Assembly: GCA_016648135.1 (NCBI GenBank)
Contig: JADDOH010002576.1
Location: forward strand, 119,372-183,371
DNA from: Agrypnia vestita
Taxonomy: Eukaryota > Arthropoda > Insecta > Trichoptera > Phryganeidae
Reading direction: 5' to 3'
DNA: 64,000 bases
Each line of letters begins with the position of its first letter. Positions within the stretch are counted from its first letter, which is position 1. This document shows positions 22,007 to 32,963 of this stretch, piece after piece. A program made the position numbers and the translations under genes. Below the pieces are notes generated by a model. It saw only the letters and a list, made by a program, of their open reading frames with translations, was not told the DNA's origin and made no database searches.

Positions 22007-22240
22007 ATGTTTGTTTGTCTGTTTTCTTTATACATATCTACACCGTTTGTCAGATCTGACCCAAATATTGCATACTTACCCTTTAGGACCCAGTGGGTAT
22101 AACACAGGCAACATTTATCACCCTTTACCCCATCCCTTCATCCTGACATTTTGTGTATAAATCTACACCGTTTGTCCTCTGGCCCAAATATTGCATAATC
22201 GTTCTTCAGGTCCTGCCAGGAAACACAGGCAGCACTCCCC
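22007..22240 (-). repeat. Helitron-type internal tandem repeat, reversed
   Basis: Two units on the minus strand read ...GGTAAGTATGCAATATTTGG, then a stretch ending GACAAACGGTGTAGAT. They match the units at 25090-25516 in the opposite orientation. Confidence 0.6.
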
Positions 22241-22739
22241 CGATATATTATCTAACTCAAATTTTGCATAAAAAATTTCATTTAATTTAAAAACTTCATT
22301 TGAAAAAACGTACCAAAGTCACGTTAAACCCAATACGTATTTAAAAAAAAATGTAAATTCAGGAATTCTAAATAAATAATTTTTTTTTTGTATTTGTTTC
22401 TAAAGAATAATAAAAACATTATTATAATTTGTTGAAGATAAAAAAGCGTCAACTGTGTAAAAAGGATCGAAAAACCACGCAAAAAATATATATTTTGCAT
22501 GGAAAACTAGATAACTATCTGACGATTTAAAAATATTTGAAATTAATTGAAAATAATCGTTTACTTTGTAGTAATACTTTAAAATGTGCAAAAACTTCAG
22601 CTCAGTTGGAAATTGGGAAGGGGGTGAAATACCGATTATATATAATATGTATAACGTGGTAAAAATCATGTCACAAGTCCATGTATAAAGCCCACAATTT
22701 GGAAGATTTACTTCATCGTTGGTTTAGTAAATAACTAAC
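22241..22739. other. AT-rich non-coding DNA
   Basis: Nothing recognised. Confidence 0.5.
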
Positions 22740-22800
22740 TAATTATCACGCTGTTTCCTCTCAGGAGTAGGCGGAGAGGATAGAACGCCATATTCTTCTA
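22740..22800 (-). mobile_element. LINE 3' tail fragment
   Basis: The block around GAGTAGGCGGAGAGGATAGA matches the 3' piece of the LINE at 12917-13464 and the one at 58370, in the same orientation. Confidence 0.6.
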
Positions 22801-22864
22801 TCTTGTTTGGTTTAGTAATTTAATAATTATTGAGTAATTCTCAAGTATTTTTAAACTTAGTCCT

Positions 22865-23150
22865 TCGCAAAATCTATCCTCGGAGCAGCTCCCAGCGAGT
22901 CACCCACTCCCTCACGAATTCCCGAAAGAGTCTTCTTGCATTCCTGATAAGGTCATCGTTCCTAGGAGAGCGATGACCCACCCCTTCCAATCCTTCTAGC
23001 GTCCTCTCCCTGGCATCTCTCATGAGTTCGCAGCCCCAGAGTACATGCTCCGGAGTCTGCGACACACGGCTGCAGGGCACCACGGAGACTCAGCATTCAG
23101 TTTCGCTTGAAATTCGCCATGTCCCGATACCAACTGCATCATGTGATGTC
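22865..23150 (-). pseudogene. R1/Jockey-type LINE C-terminal fragment
   Basis: Minus-strand reading gives LVSGHGEFQAKLN, then after a frameshift PCSRVSQTPEHVLWGCELM and NARRLFREFVREWVTRWELL. The pattern TGHG.F...L, a Cys cluster, then (T/A)EH.L..C is the C-terminal zinc-knuckle region following RNase H in R1/Jockey-like retrotransposons. The frameshift near 23080 and the lack of upstream sequence make it a dead fragment. Confidence 0.7.
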
Positions 23151-23334
23151 TGTAAAATGTCTTCTAGTCTCAAGAGTTAGTATATTACTGAAGATGATGC
23201 AGTAAACATCAAAAACATTTCAATTAAAGTTTCATTGTGTGAAGTAAACAACGTTGCGTTTTATTCATAGTTAATAAATTTTTAATTGAATTTACTATCT
23301 TTTTATTAACAAACATAATTTTCATTTTCAGAAA

Positions 23335-23480
23335 CAAATGGCCGTATTCTGAAGATAGCAATGTTGCTATTTCTGTATCTTGACAGTTATTTTATAACAT
23401 TGTACTGCCATTAATTTTGACGTTTTAAGTTTGATAGATTTGAAATTAATGAATTCAATCAATCAGAAAGCTCTAAAATG
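23335..23480 (+). mobile_element. Foldback MITE family A, single arm
   Basis: Matches an arm of 4894-5223 from GGCCGTATTCTGAA to AATCAGAAAGCTCT. Confidence 0.75.
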
Positions 23481-25089
23481 TAAAATAAAACGTTGAGTTT
23501 ATTTATTTTATTTATTTATTTCATTGCTTTTCTTTTACATTTGATAAGGTTAAATTATACTATGCCTGTCTCACTAGAGAGCATTGTGTTGAGACAGGCA
23601 AAGTTTACAATTATAACTTATGTAAGTACATTTTATACAAAAAAGGTAAAAAAAAGTACATTTTATACAAATAAGTTAAAATAAAAGATTTATCATCGCT
23701 ACACTCGGGCACATGTAAATATACTCTTATACAATCTCAATTTTTCTAATTCTCAATTTGGATGAGTTTCCCAATAACTAACTGGTCGACGCATCTCTTT
23801 TACCTAAATTTTAATTGATGTTTTTACGTTTTTCGGATTAAGCTATTCACAATACGTGAGTAACAACCCTTAACCACCTAACATATATTTTTGTTACACA
23901 ACCACCTGTCATACGTCTGTGGGACTCCCGAATAAAATAATTCACAACGGTAACATTTAGTAAATAATGGTTTTGTTTTTAATTAAAATTCTATTGAGGT
24001 ACATATTAAGCTCTTAATTAGAAAAGAAGGCACATGAAAACCAGCATTTTTTTCTTTTCATCATAAATAATTGTCAATACCTCTTATTTCAGGCTTACAA
24101 ACTAATAGACATAATTAATCTTCTCGTCGAGAACGCGATTCGTATCGCCGGCTGCGCCAGTTGTTAAGTTGGGTTTTCAAGGAAGAGGGCAGGCGTCACT
24201 ATATATAAATACGCGTAGGTAACTTTTAAGCGATGTATATTCTCTTGTAAACCTAGACTTACCTAAGGCCTGCCGAATTTCAAGTGCCGTCGCGGCCGTC
24301 CGCTGCCGGTGACGCACCGGTCCCGCGCGTCCCCTCCACGCCTGCCGATTTACCTTCTTACACTTGTATATAGTCTCAGGTAATTTGCAGAAGATAGATG
24401 TGATAGATTTACGAGTGGAGAAAAAGAAAATAACCCGTATATTGCCTAGGAGATTTATTTATTTTTAATCAATGTTACTTAAAATGGAATATATTTTTTA
24501 AAAATACGAACTTATACAATAACATTTTCAAAATAATACAATTCATAGAAATACAAATAAAATGTTATACTTTAAAAAAAAAGATTTGAAACTTAACCAG
24601 AGAGGATTTAGTATGATCAGCCTGGAGGCCCCCGCACACTATCAATATTCTTGATCAGTAATATAATAATTTATTCATTCAACACCTTTTGCAGCTTCTT
24701 TATTATTCTGTCCTAGTTGTACAAAATTTATGTGTTTTTTTTAATCAGAATTCACTGTACGCAGTTCTCTCTAAAATGTATAAAATTCATACGCTTTTTG
24801 ACTGATAACTTTATTATTTTATTGTTTAATGTCATAAGGAATTTAATTTAAGGCAGTTGCTTAAGTCGAAAAATTAGTTCAAAAAACAACTGTACAGTTT
24901 TATACAATAATAGTTTAGCCTATGTTCACAGCATAACCCATGTTAACTCACAAATAAACGTCATCAACAACAATCTTTCCAGTAATCCTTCTTTTTTCAC
25001 TGCACTGACTCGAAGTGAGGGCAATGCATCTATGAAAATAATCAAACGGAATAGTTAATGAGACATTTTTTCTTTTAAAAAAAATTGTA
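23481..25089. other. AT-rich non-coding DNA with a hairpin and a GC-rich patch
   Basis: A T-rich (TTTA)n stretch at 23495-23522, a hairpin at 23563-23600, and a short CpG-dense patch at about 24280-24345 with a TATA-like ACTATATATAAATA at about 24198. No exon could be supported beside the patch. Confidence 0.4.
23563..23600. repeat. 11-bp perfect hairpin
   Basis: TGCCTGTCTCA pairs with TGAGACAGGCA across a 16-base loop. Together with the preceding (TTTA)n it may be a LINE 3' end, as the arrangement resembles 42885-42940. Confidence 0.7.
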
Positions 25090-25516
25090 TTTTTCAATAA
25101 TTTTCAACTTTTTCCGTACGGTGCTAAAATTGAAATGCGCACTCCGTTGGTGTGGAAGGCACTCAAGGGGAGTGGAAGGGGTAAAGCTGGAGGGGGGAAG
25201 TGTCACCTATATTACCCACCGGTTCCTAGAGAATAAGTTTACAAATTTTTAATCTGGTGAAGGGACGGAGTAAAAGACTAGGGAGGAAATGCCACTTATG
25301 TTACCCTCCAAGTACCAGACAATAAGTTCCCAAATTTTAAGTCCGATCGTTCGAACGGTAAAGATTTGCATCGAAAATATATCAGCGGGAGGGGAAGAGC
25401 TGAAAAAATAGGAGGTGAAATGTCGGCTATGTTACCCGCCGGGTCCGAAAGCATAAGTATGCAAAATGTGAATCAAAGCTGACAAACGATGTAGATTTGT
25501 ATAGAGAACAGACAGA
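25090..25516 (+). repeat. Helitron-type internal tandem repeat, about 125 bp x 3, diverged
   Basis: Three units each contain a G-rich run, then TGTTACCC or a variant, then AATAAGTTTACAAATTT or a variant, ending with a segment like ACAAACGATGTAGATTTGTA. The same units are reversed at 22007-22240. This layout is known from lepidopteran Helitron-like elements. Confidence 0.6.
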
Positions 25517-25725
25517 CATTGAGGTTTTTATGTTGCGAAAAAGTGCACTGTGAAAGAGAAAATATTTTCTTCACTGTGCTTACCCAAATGCACATTGAGG
25601 CCGGTGCCACTTCCATCTTCCGTCGCGGAACGCCGCTACATTTCTTCCTACATAATATGGGCTTAAAAGCATACCGCGCGGACGTTCGGTCTATCTATTG
25701 CGTTAAAAGTTAATACAGATTTGCA
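25517..25725 (-). repeat. Repeat shared with 31495-31700: zinc-finger remnant plus MITE arm
   Basis: About 200 bp aligns to 31495-31700. On the minus strand the first part reads like a worn finger and linker (LNVHLGKHSEENIFSF); the second part (from GGCCGGTGCCACTT at about 25600) is the arm of a Harbinger-like MITE. It suggests that a decayed finger tail like that of the minus-strand gene was once here, possibly belonging to the orphan exon at 27100-27256. Confidence 0.55.
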
Positions 25726-25914
25726 AGATGATTGAAACAAAAATAACTTCATTTTTTTCGTTACGGCCTCTAAACTGTTGAATAGTTGTTTTTTTGTAAA
25801 CAAAGATGCGAACACGGAATGCATGTCATGCAAAAAATTTCATTAATTAGTAGTTTAAAACAAATAATAAAATTATTTTTTTTAAATGTCAATCTACGGC
25901 TATGGTTACGAAAA

Positions 25915-26640
25915 TTCAAGTAGCAAGATTTTGTTCATTTTTTTTCCTAGCCTAATAAAGAGTCCATTTTAGGATAAATATGATATATTTTGACACTTCA
26001 CGCCATAGATGACCATAGAAAATATTTTTGCCGTTATATTCATAGAAATTGCGAAATCACGTTTACCATAAGAGGGCCCATTCAATATCTTCATGTCAAC
26101 TATCAACGATTCTGCATTACGCCGGTGGATTGAAATGCAGTATAATAAATTCATTGAGTATTTGAAATTGGAGATTATTGTTCCCAAAAATATTTGTTGA
26201 TTTATGCACAATATTTGATATTTAAAATGAAATTCTTTTTACGCTTTATTTTTATTTTATGTAAGATTTTAACACAAGGCTATAGCAGGCGAGTATTCGG
26301 GGGCACAAACCCGTGGAATGCCCCCACGACAGCCTTGCCACCAAACCATAACACAACGTAATATATTTTGCTTTAATGAATGTTTTTTATGAGGTTAGAC
26401 ACGGACGCTTCTACCTAAATAATCTATTGTCTATGTTTTGCGTATATGTTACTTTTTTCTAATCTATGGTGAATGATTACTCAAACATTCAATTTTTATG
26501 GATTCTGGTGTCAAAATGTATCGTTTTTAACTTAAAATAACTTCTTTTAAACTTGCTAGCGCCAAAATTTGATATCATTTATATAAGCGGGACCTTTTAT
26601 TACGCTCGGAAAAAAAACAACATAATTGGTGCTACTTGAA
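25915..26640. mobile_element. 3-kb TIR element family, copy 2 (726 bp, internally deleted)
   Basis: The ends are TTCAAGTAGCA and TGCTACTTGAA. It matches the flanks and part of the interior of 509-3582 (for example GGCGAGTATTCGGGGGCACA) but lacks the Harbinger insertion and about 1.5 kb of interior. Confidence 0.8.
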
Positions 26641-27099
26641 CATTCCGAATTTATTCCCAATGTACAAAGTTGCTTAACTAATTGAAAAAATAATATACTA
26701 TTCTTACTATTCTTAAAATAAGCTTGTATAATGAAATATTTGCTTGTGCTATGAAAATAGGACTAACTTGCTGATGTTTACATCAAATCTAAACATGTAT
26801 ATTTTGATAATTTTACCTGTATGTTGCTTTGCATTGAATGTTTTGTCTTACGTCGTATACCAGTTATTAACATTAAAGGAAAAACACATGGTTGGAAAAA
26901 AATCCCAAAAGCGAGAAGTTTTAAACTGTGGGTAAAACTATAACGATTCGGACACATCCGTTAATTGTTCATTTAATTTGTCAGACTTTACTTTAGCTTT
27001 TAGAAAACTGGTCACCTTAGTTTAGACTATTTTTCGGTCACATAAGGTGCGCGCATTTCACATCACTGAGTATTAATAAATAATGAAACGATTCCTAAC
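26641..27099. other. AT-rich non-coding DNA
   Basis: Nothing recognised; it would be intron if the exon at 27100-27256 is still used. Confidence 0.45.
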
Positions 27100-27256
27100 C
27101 AGTGCGCTGTTCGGCCCTCCTGGAGTACTCCGAGCACTCCTGCTTGATGTCAGGACAGGATATGTCCACATCAGTGTAGAGCTCTTCATCGCCGCTCCCG
27201 GCTGCAGACCTTGGCTCGGGCTTGACGGCAGGAACATCTTGGTCAGGGCGGTTCAT
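27100..27256 (-). CDS. Orphan first exon of a C2H2 zinc-finger gene of the local family
   Basis: ATG at 27256 begins MNRPDQDVPAVKPEP, followed by a Gly/Ser/Asp-rich stretch, DVDISCPDIKQECSEYSRRA and EQRT, ending with one base of a split codon before GTTAGG (a usable donor, weaker than GTGAGG in the relatives). Length is 52 codons plus one base, phase 1, as in the other family members at 45073 and 52543. The 5' UTR shares GTGTCTATGGT with them. No intact finger exon lies downstream on this strand; only a worn remnant at about 25530. It is therefore either a broken gene or spliced to an exon outside the window. Confidence 0.7.
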
Positions 27257-27362
27257 GGTTGAAATATCTTCCAATGGGAGAAGCGTCAAGTAAACGGCGT
27301 TTATAAAATGGCTGCCAACCATAGACACCAACGACTCGTATACGAGTAATTTTATTTTTTGT

Positions 27363-27560
27363 CGATAATAGGGATGGGACGTTTCGTTCATTTAATTCAA
27401 TATTCGTTCATCGAAAAGTATGTATTGTTAATTAAAAGGTTTTAAAGGATCTATAGATTTACAGATCGTTCATTATTTCCCCAAACGTGTTACTAAACGC
27501 AAGGCCGGCGGGGCAGTTTATATTTAAATGGCTACTTATATAAAAACTATAGAAGCCTGA
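27363..27560. mobile_element. hAT-like non-autonomous element fragment
   Basis: Begins TAGGGATGGGACGTTTCGTT, with repeated CGTTCA motifs, and shares GATCGTTCATTATTTC and ATATTTAAATGGCTACTT with 44035-44460. Starts of the form TAGRGATGGG are typical of hAT ends. It lies just upstream of the orphan exon. Confidence 0.5.
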
Positions 27561-28149
27561 TATAGTTATCACTACCGTGGAGGATTAATTCCCATAGAAT
27601 CGACGGCGAATCGTGACGCGGATCCACATTCCAATAATAGCTTTAACAGATGGTCGCTTCACTATACAGGATTTGCCCTGCCACCGTAATTGAAATAAAT
27701 AAGTCGGGGAACTGACTTCAAAATAAATTAAAATTGGGTTTTCAGAGATTATATTTTGTTGACGTGCAAGGAAGAATACGATTAAAATAGTTTTATGACC
27801 AGCAGAGCTTTTCGGCACCGCTTTTGACAATAGGAATAGGCGCACGTGCGATATGCGGTGCGCAAACAGGCTGCATCATAAAACCCGAGCCATGATAGAG
27901 GGTTTATTTGCTTTGATCTTGGCGACCGCCAGTACATCGACTTGGACGACCTTTTAGAAAACAATAGGTCGGGATGTTTGGGGACATTTTAAAATTCCTG
28001 ACGGCCGGTGCAATAAAACGTTTGCCGACACAGAAAAATATTTTAGAAATACGAGTAAATTGGTTTACAAAGGTTTTTTTCTGAAACTGGCGATATAATA
28101 ATATTTTCGAATGTGGAGAAAGTCCTATCTGTTACCATTTTTTAATTTA
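27561..28149. other. Non-coding DNA
   Basis: Mixed composition, several short open frames, nothing recognised. Confidence 0.4.
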
Positions 28150-29447
28150 TAATAATTTAATAATTCAACGAACGCATTTATGCCTCGGTATTATATATCG
28201 ATAATATATTATGTATGATGTATAGGTAAATTTAACATTGAAAGCGAGAGCGAGAGTAATTATGACGCCGCGATCCCTAAAAAAAAAAAAAAGCAATTAA
28301 TTACGCAACGACGAGGTACACGCAGAGGTTTCAAGCCGGCTTCAAGTGAGAGAGTTGCGATCGAGGTTCGGAGGAAGCGAGTTGCGATCGAGATTCGGAG
28401 GAGTGCGAGTCAGAAGTGAAGCAGTCACGCTTGAGGTTCGGAGGAAGCGAGTTGCGATCGAGATTCGGAGGAGTGCGAGTCAGAAGTGAAGCAGTCACGC
28501 TTGAGGTTCGGAGGAAGCGAGTTGCGATCGAGATTCGGAGGAGTGCGAGTCAGAAGTGAAGCAGTCACGCTTGAGGTTCGGAGGAAGCGAGTTGCGATCG
28601 AGATTCGGAGGAGTGCGAGTCGGAAGTGAATCAGTTGCGAATCGAGAGAAGGAGATCCGAAGTACGGGTCGTAGTTACGGACGTGAATCAGAAAGTGAAG
28701 CGGGAGAAGTGAGATCCGGAGCGCGGAGCGTGGAAGCTAAAGGAAATCGGGAGCGGAGAGCCCTCAGCGAAAGGGCGGGCCAAGTCGAAGAAACGCCTAA
28801 GTACCCTTTCTATGTATATAACAATTGAGAATTCTGCAGAGACAGTTGTTTTAATAGTGATTGTTTTCGCATAAGTTAGTTAATCAGTAGATTATATAAT
28901 TTTAATTCTTGTTACTTTACATTTGTAATGATTATTTAAAAAAACTTTATTACCATGTATTTCATCAAAGTAAAACTTATTATTTGTGTTTCCTTTTATC
29001 CATGATATTAATTGGATAGTTTTGGATTTTGATTAAAGTTATTTTTTCCAATAATTTTCTTTAAATGAGTAGATTTGGATATTTCTGTGCTGTTTTTTTT
29101 TTATCCGTAATATTAATTGGATAGTTTTCAATCTGAACTGATGTAACTTTTCTTCTATAATTTTCCTTAAATAAGCAGATTATATATATTTTTTGTGTTT
29201 CCTCTCTGTCATTTATAATATTAACAGGGTTTTCTGATACTTTGACTTTGTTTTGTATTAAACTGTATGAATATTGAATTACCGCGCCTAATTTACACCC
29301 CCTGCCATTCCTTCCTCCGTGACTAAATTATGCACGATACCGGTAAGTCGTAGAGCCACGACTGTACCGAATAATAGACGGTGCCCGTAAGTGGAGGGCA
29401 CTCGTCTTCAGAGCAAAATTGATATCAATAGTGATATAAAGCCTCAA
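28150..29447 (+). mobile_element. Long dispersed repeat, family D, copy 1 (possible solo LTR)
   Basis: Matches 53112-55795 in reverse from AATTTAATAATTCAACGAAC at the left to about GATATCAA at the right, but lacks about 1.3 kb present there. Contents: an AT-rich left part, a purine-rich GC-richer block with a 70-bp tandem repeat, an AT-rich block with a degenerate 110-bp repeat (about 28900-29240), and a terminal GC-richer block with CCGGTAAGTCGTAGAGCCAC. The order AT-rich, then GC-rich, then AT-rich recalls U3-R-U5 of a long LTR. No coding region or target duplication was established. Confidence 0.55.
28381..28640 (+). repeat. 70-bp tandem repeat, about 3.7 copies, almost identical
   Basis: Units beginning GTTGCGATCGAGATTCGGAG start at 28381, 28451, 28521 and 28591. 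The first three are identical or nearly so, which implies recent expansion; the other family D copy does not show the expansion. Confidence 0.95.
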
Positions 29448-30052
29448 AGGAATTATTGAGTTCAATTCATTTTTTTACTGTTCACGAATTCAGTAATAGT
29501 TTTACGACGTACGCGGAAGATATGTAATTATTTTATTATATTATATTAATTTTGTTAACAAACAGACCGTCAAGAGGTCATTAAGAAATGTTATGGAATC
29601 CAGATGTCTATAGAGCGAGTTTGCATCCTACCTACCTATCTACCATGGATATCAATTCGTCCCAACACAAACAGAAAAACCACGGTAGTTCGAAATTCGC
29701 CAGAATTCGGAAGTTTTAAAATACTTAAGTCCAAAATATTTATTTCGTAGCAGAGTAATCCCGATAAATTTAAAACCCCGGTACGTAATTCGAAATAATT
29801 TTTCGATCTCTGAACCATAAATCAATATATTTCATATGCCAATATTCGTTCGTAAAAAACATAGATTTTTACCAAAACGGGTTGTGATTGGTGGAAAGCA
29901 AAAAATCCTTGGATTTAAATGAAATATTACTTCAATATATCAATTAATTTTTTTTGATAAATAACATTAATTACAATCGTACATTTATCGTTTTTGGAGC
30001 AATTATAATATAGATATTTTATTTGTATACTCACCGTACCTTAAATAATAAT
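29448..30052. other. AT-rich non-coding DNA
   Basis: Nothing recognised. Confidence 0.5.
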
Positions 30053-30180
30053 CGGCCGTTTTCTGAACTAAGCAATATTGCTATTTCTGTAGCTTGACAG
30101 TTATTGTATAACATTGAGACACCGTCATTACGAACGTTTATAAGTTTGACAGATTTGGAATTCATGAATTGAGTATTTCA
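30053..30180 (+). mobile_element. Foldback MITE family A, single arm
   Basis: GGCCGTTTTCTGAA through AGTTTGACAGATTTGGAATT matches an arm of 4894-5223. Confidence 0.7.
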
Positions 30181-30924
30181 TAGTTTGAAACAGTGCTTCA
30201 ACAGTGTTGAAAATATTAATGAAAATATGTGTAAAATAACACATAAAGAGAGAAAGAGATTTGATTAGCTTTTTACCTTGTATCTTAAAATGAAAATTTT
30301 GGCAATTAGTGCTTTATTCATTTCCAGTATTCATCTCAAAAATTAAATGAAATCACAGAATCTTTAAAGAGTATTAACTGCTTTTATACTTACTTGAGAG
30401 TCAAATCCGTTTTATTTTAAAATGAGGATACCTAACTTTACCGACTAACTCACCCATTCTCAGAAGTACGGTTATACCGCCAGTGATCTACAATTTAGCC
30501 TGAATTTTGTTTTACCTTCCGTGATGCAATTATCAAAATGGGCGGGTCAGGTCTTCACCTCCATAAATGATGTGATGCACCAGAGAAGGCACAAGGGGGT
30601 AATATGGATGGCCAGACCTTTTAAACAGTGCTGAACATTTCCATAGTATGCGTAGGGACCTTGGATTTGGTCAAGACCCTCCCTAACCATCACTGTGACA
30701 AATCAACGATTCTTGCGTGATCTAAGACATCTACAAACGAGCCATTTTACAGGAGAGCTGTTTGAAGTTTGGTTTTACATACAAAATTAGGGTATTTGTC
30801 AGATTTTATTAAGTATTTACTAACATTTTTTTAAATATTAATTCCTGAAAAGAGTATTATTATGTACTATTACTAAACAGTCAAAAATGTAATTTTGGTA
30901 GATGTCCGAGTTTACGTAGGGACC
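30181..30924. other. Non-coding DNA
   Basis: No coding signal or known repeat was identified. Confidence 0.4.
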
Positions 30925-31085
30925 ATCGAAATAGCCCACTAGTTCTACCACCAAGGTAAGCCCAGCTCTCACACTTACCATTTGCTTACACAACTAGAAG
31001 CTCCTTACTATCACCTACCTGTGTGTGACCTCAATGGGAATCGTACCCGGAACTTCTGGTATGGACATTGGACGACTTGGCCTAT
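30925..31085 (-). mobile_element. tRNA-derived SINE
   Basis: On the minus strand AGGCCAAGTCGTCCAATG (A-box-like, RNA polymerase III) is followed by CCAGAAGTTCC and GGGTACGATTCCCA (B-box-like, one change from GGTTCGANTCC). The spacing and the GTTCCGGGTACGATTCCC core are those of a tRNA-derived SINE head; the downstream 100 bp is the non-tRNA body. It is too degenerate for a working tRNA. Confidence 0.7.
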
Positions 31086-31494
31086 TGACTTGACTTATTC
31101 GTACGAGCGGGAGTTACACAGAAACTTATAATGAATTAGTTTACATCTTTTCATTTATGCTCCTACCGTGAATGATTGTTAAGCTAAAATAAAAACACTA
31201 CTTAAATTTAATTTCACAATATTGTTCACATACGTTTTATTTATTTATATACTCGTATTTTAAGTATATAATGCATATATAAATCGAATAAAATTAAGAA
31301 GCATGTTTTTAGAAAATTAATATATTAAAATATATATACATACTTTATAAAATGTTCTGGTGATCTAAACACAAAAAGGTTTTTCAAATATTAGTACAGC
31401 TTATTCGTTAAAAAGTTCAGTGCATTAAAAGTAAATAAAGTGCACTGTGAATACGAAAAAAGTTTAGTCCCCCGTGTTTGAAAGTAAATTTATT
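31086..31494. other. AT-rich non-coding DNA
   Basis: Nothing recognised. Confidence 0.45.
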
Positions 31495-31570
31495 GTTAGG
31501 TGTTATTGTAAGTTCACTGTGAAGGAAAACATATTTTCTTCCGTGTGCATATGCAATTGTACATTTAGGC

Positions 31571-31786
31571 CGGTGCCACTTTCATCTTCCGTCGTGAAAC
31601 GCCGCTACATTTTTTTCTACATAATATGGGCTTAAAAACATACCGCACGGACGATTGGTCATTCCATTGCGTTTGAAATGTTAAAACAGTTTCGCATGAT
31701 TGTAAAAATTAAAAAAAAAATGGTTTGCTGCTTTGACGCAAAGGAGGAGACGTGGCAAAAGATTCGCGCAGTGTAGTGCTAGCAGC
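31571..31786. mobile_element. Harbinger-like MITE in the dead finger tail (1)
   Basis: Begins GGCCGGTGCCAC after TTA and ends near CGCGCAGTGTAGTGCTAGCA, a worn version of the family end CGCAGTGTGGCGCCGACC seen at 44622. A second arm of the same family is at about 25600. The right boundary is approximate. Confidence 0.5.
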
Positions 31787-31981
31787 AAGCTTGAATTCTA
31801 ATTGCAAGAATAACACTGCAAATATGAACAGTTTCTATGCAATGTGCGTTAGAACATGTCTTTTCAAGTTTGACTTCTGATAACACGAATAAGTGCACTG
31901 CGAACAGGAAAACCCTTTTTCACCTGAGTGCGTAAATGCGTGATTTTTTAAGTTTGAATTCCGATTTTCGTGAGTGAGTAA

Positions 31982-32673
31982 CGTCGGCCACACACTGGAT
32001 GCGTTTTCGTACGAAATTGAGTAGTACGTATACGTACGAATACGCAAGTACATTCCTGAACCTCGAAGTAGTACTGAACATCGCACACTGTACACGATTT
32101 AGTAGTGCGTGTACGCACGTATAAATACGACGTCAGACACAATCCGTTCGGAAAATTTTGCGATTTCGTACGACGGATATTGAAAATTTTGTTAATTTGA
32201 CACATGAACACAAATGTTTTTGGGACCAAAGTGATTCAACTACGTGACCATCAGCGCAGATCATGGCGGAGAATTCTCTATTATTTCTAGATAGGATAGA
32301 GATTTCTAAAGAACTAAAAAATACCTGTAAGTTAAATAATTTGGTTCAATGAAGGTGAGGTATAATTATGTACTTCGAACAAGAAAACTTTTAAATATTT
32401 CTGCGATGTAATGAGCTTTCGTTGCACTTCGATTCTCCCCAGTATTTATGAATCTATTAGATAGATAGTCATGAAATTTGTCATTATTTAAGTCTGCCAT
32501 AATCGGGTTTTCCAGAAGATACAGATTATTCATTTGGCACAAACGTCATTGGAGAAATGTCAAAGTAACTGATGGTGACAACGAAAAACGCAATCAATGT
32601 GCGCGCTCCAATAAGTACGAAAGTAGTCGTACGAATACGTACGTAAAAATTCGTATCTAAAGTGCGGCCGACC
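31982..32673. mobile_element. Harbinger-like MITE in the dead finger tail (2), 692 bp
   Basis: The ends are CGTCGGCCACAC and GTGCGGCCGACC, with about 55 bp of diverged inverted repeat rich in CGTACG/TACGTA words. TAA flanks both sides (31979-31981 and 32674-32676). The zinc-finger reading resumes across it (THAL... then THENRNSNLKNH), which fixes the insertion point within a finger linker region. Confidence 0.75.
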
Positions 32674-32963
32674 TAAGAGCATGTGTTTTAAAATCTGGCT
32701 TGCACGAATATTCGCACTGTGAACATGAAAACAGTTTTACTCCAGAGTGCGTAATAGCATGCTTTTTAAGTGTGACTTTCGATTACCCGAATAATTGCAC
32801 TGCGGACATAAAAACAGTTTTACTCAGACATTATTAAAGAGTTTAAATTTAAACTTGATTTACGATTACACGAATATTCGCACTGCGAACATGAAAACAA
32901 TTTTACTCCAGAGTGCGTAAGAGCATGACTTTTTACCTCTTAATTCCGTTTGAACGAATAATT

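Larger units (their letters stand above)
31495..32963 (-). pseudogene. Decayed 3' fingers of the minus-strand zinc-finger gene
   Basis: Downstream of the stop at 32964-32966 the minus strand still shows finger after finger in changing frames (for example HSGVKLFSCSQCEYSC near 32890, KLFSCSQCEYSC near 32720, HSGEKGFSCSQCTYSC near 31910, HTEENMFSF near 31530). Stops, frameshifts and lost Cys/His residues are spread throughout. Two MITEs split it (31571-31786 and 31982-32673). The ancestral array was therefore roughly twice the length of the part now open. Confidence 0.8.

Noticed and set aside
28556..28828. 90-residue Arg/Ser/Glu-rich open frame, with a similar one at 53714-53962
   Set aside because: Purine-rich family D repeat DNA containing a 70-bp tandem repeat; the frame is not kept across the repeat.
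30925..31085. A tRNA gene on the minus strand
   Set aside because: Box A and B are present but the cloverleaf is not maintained and unrelated sequence follows; better explained as a SINE.
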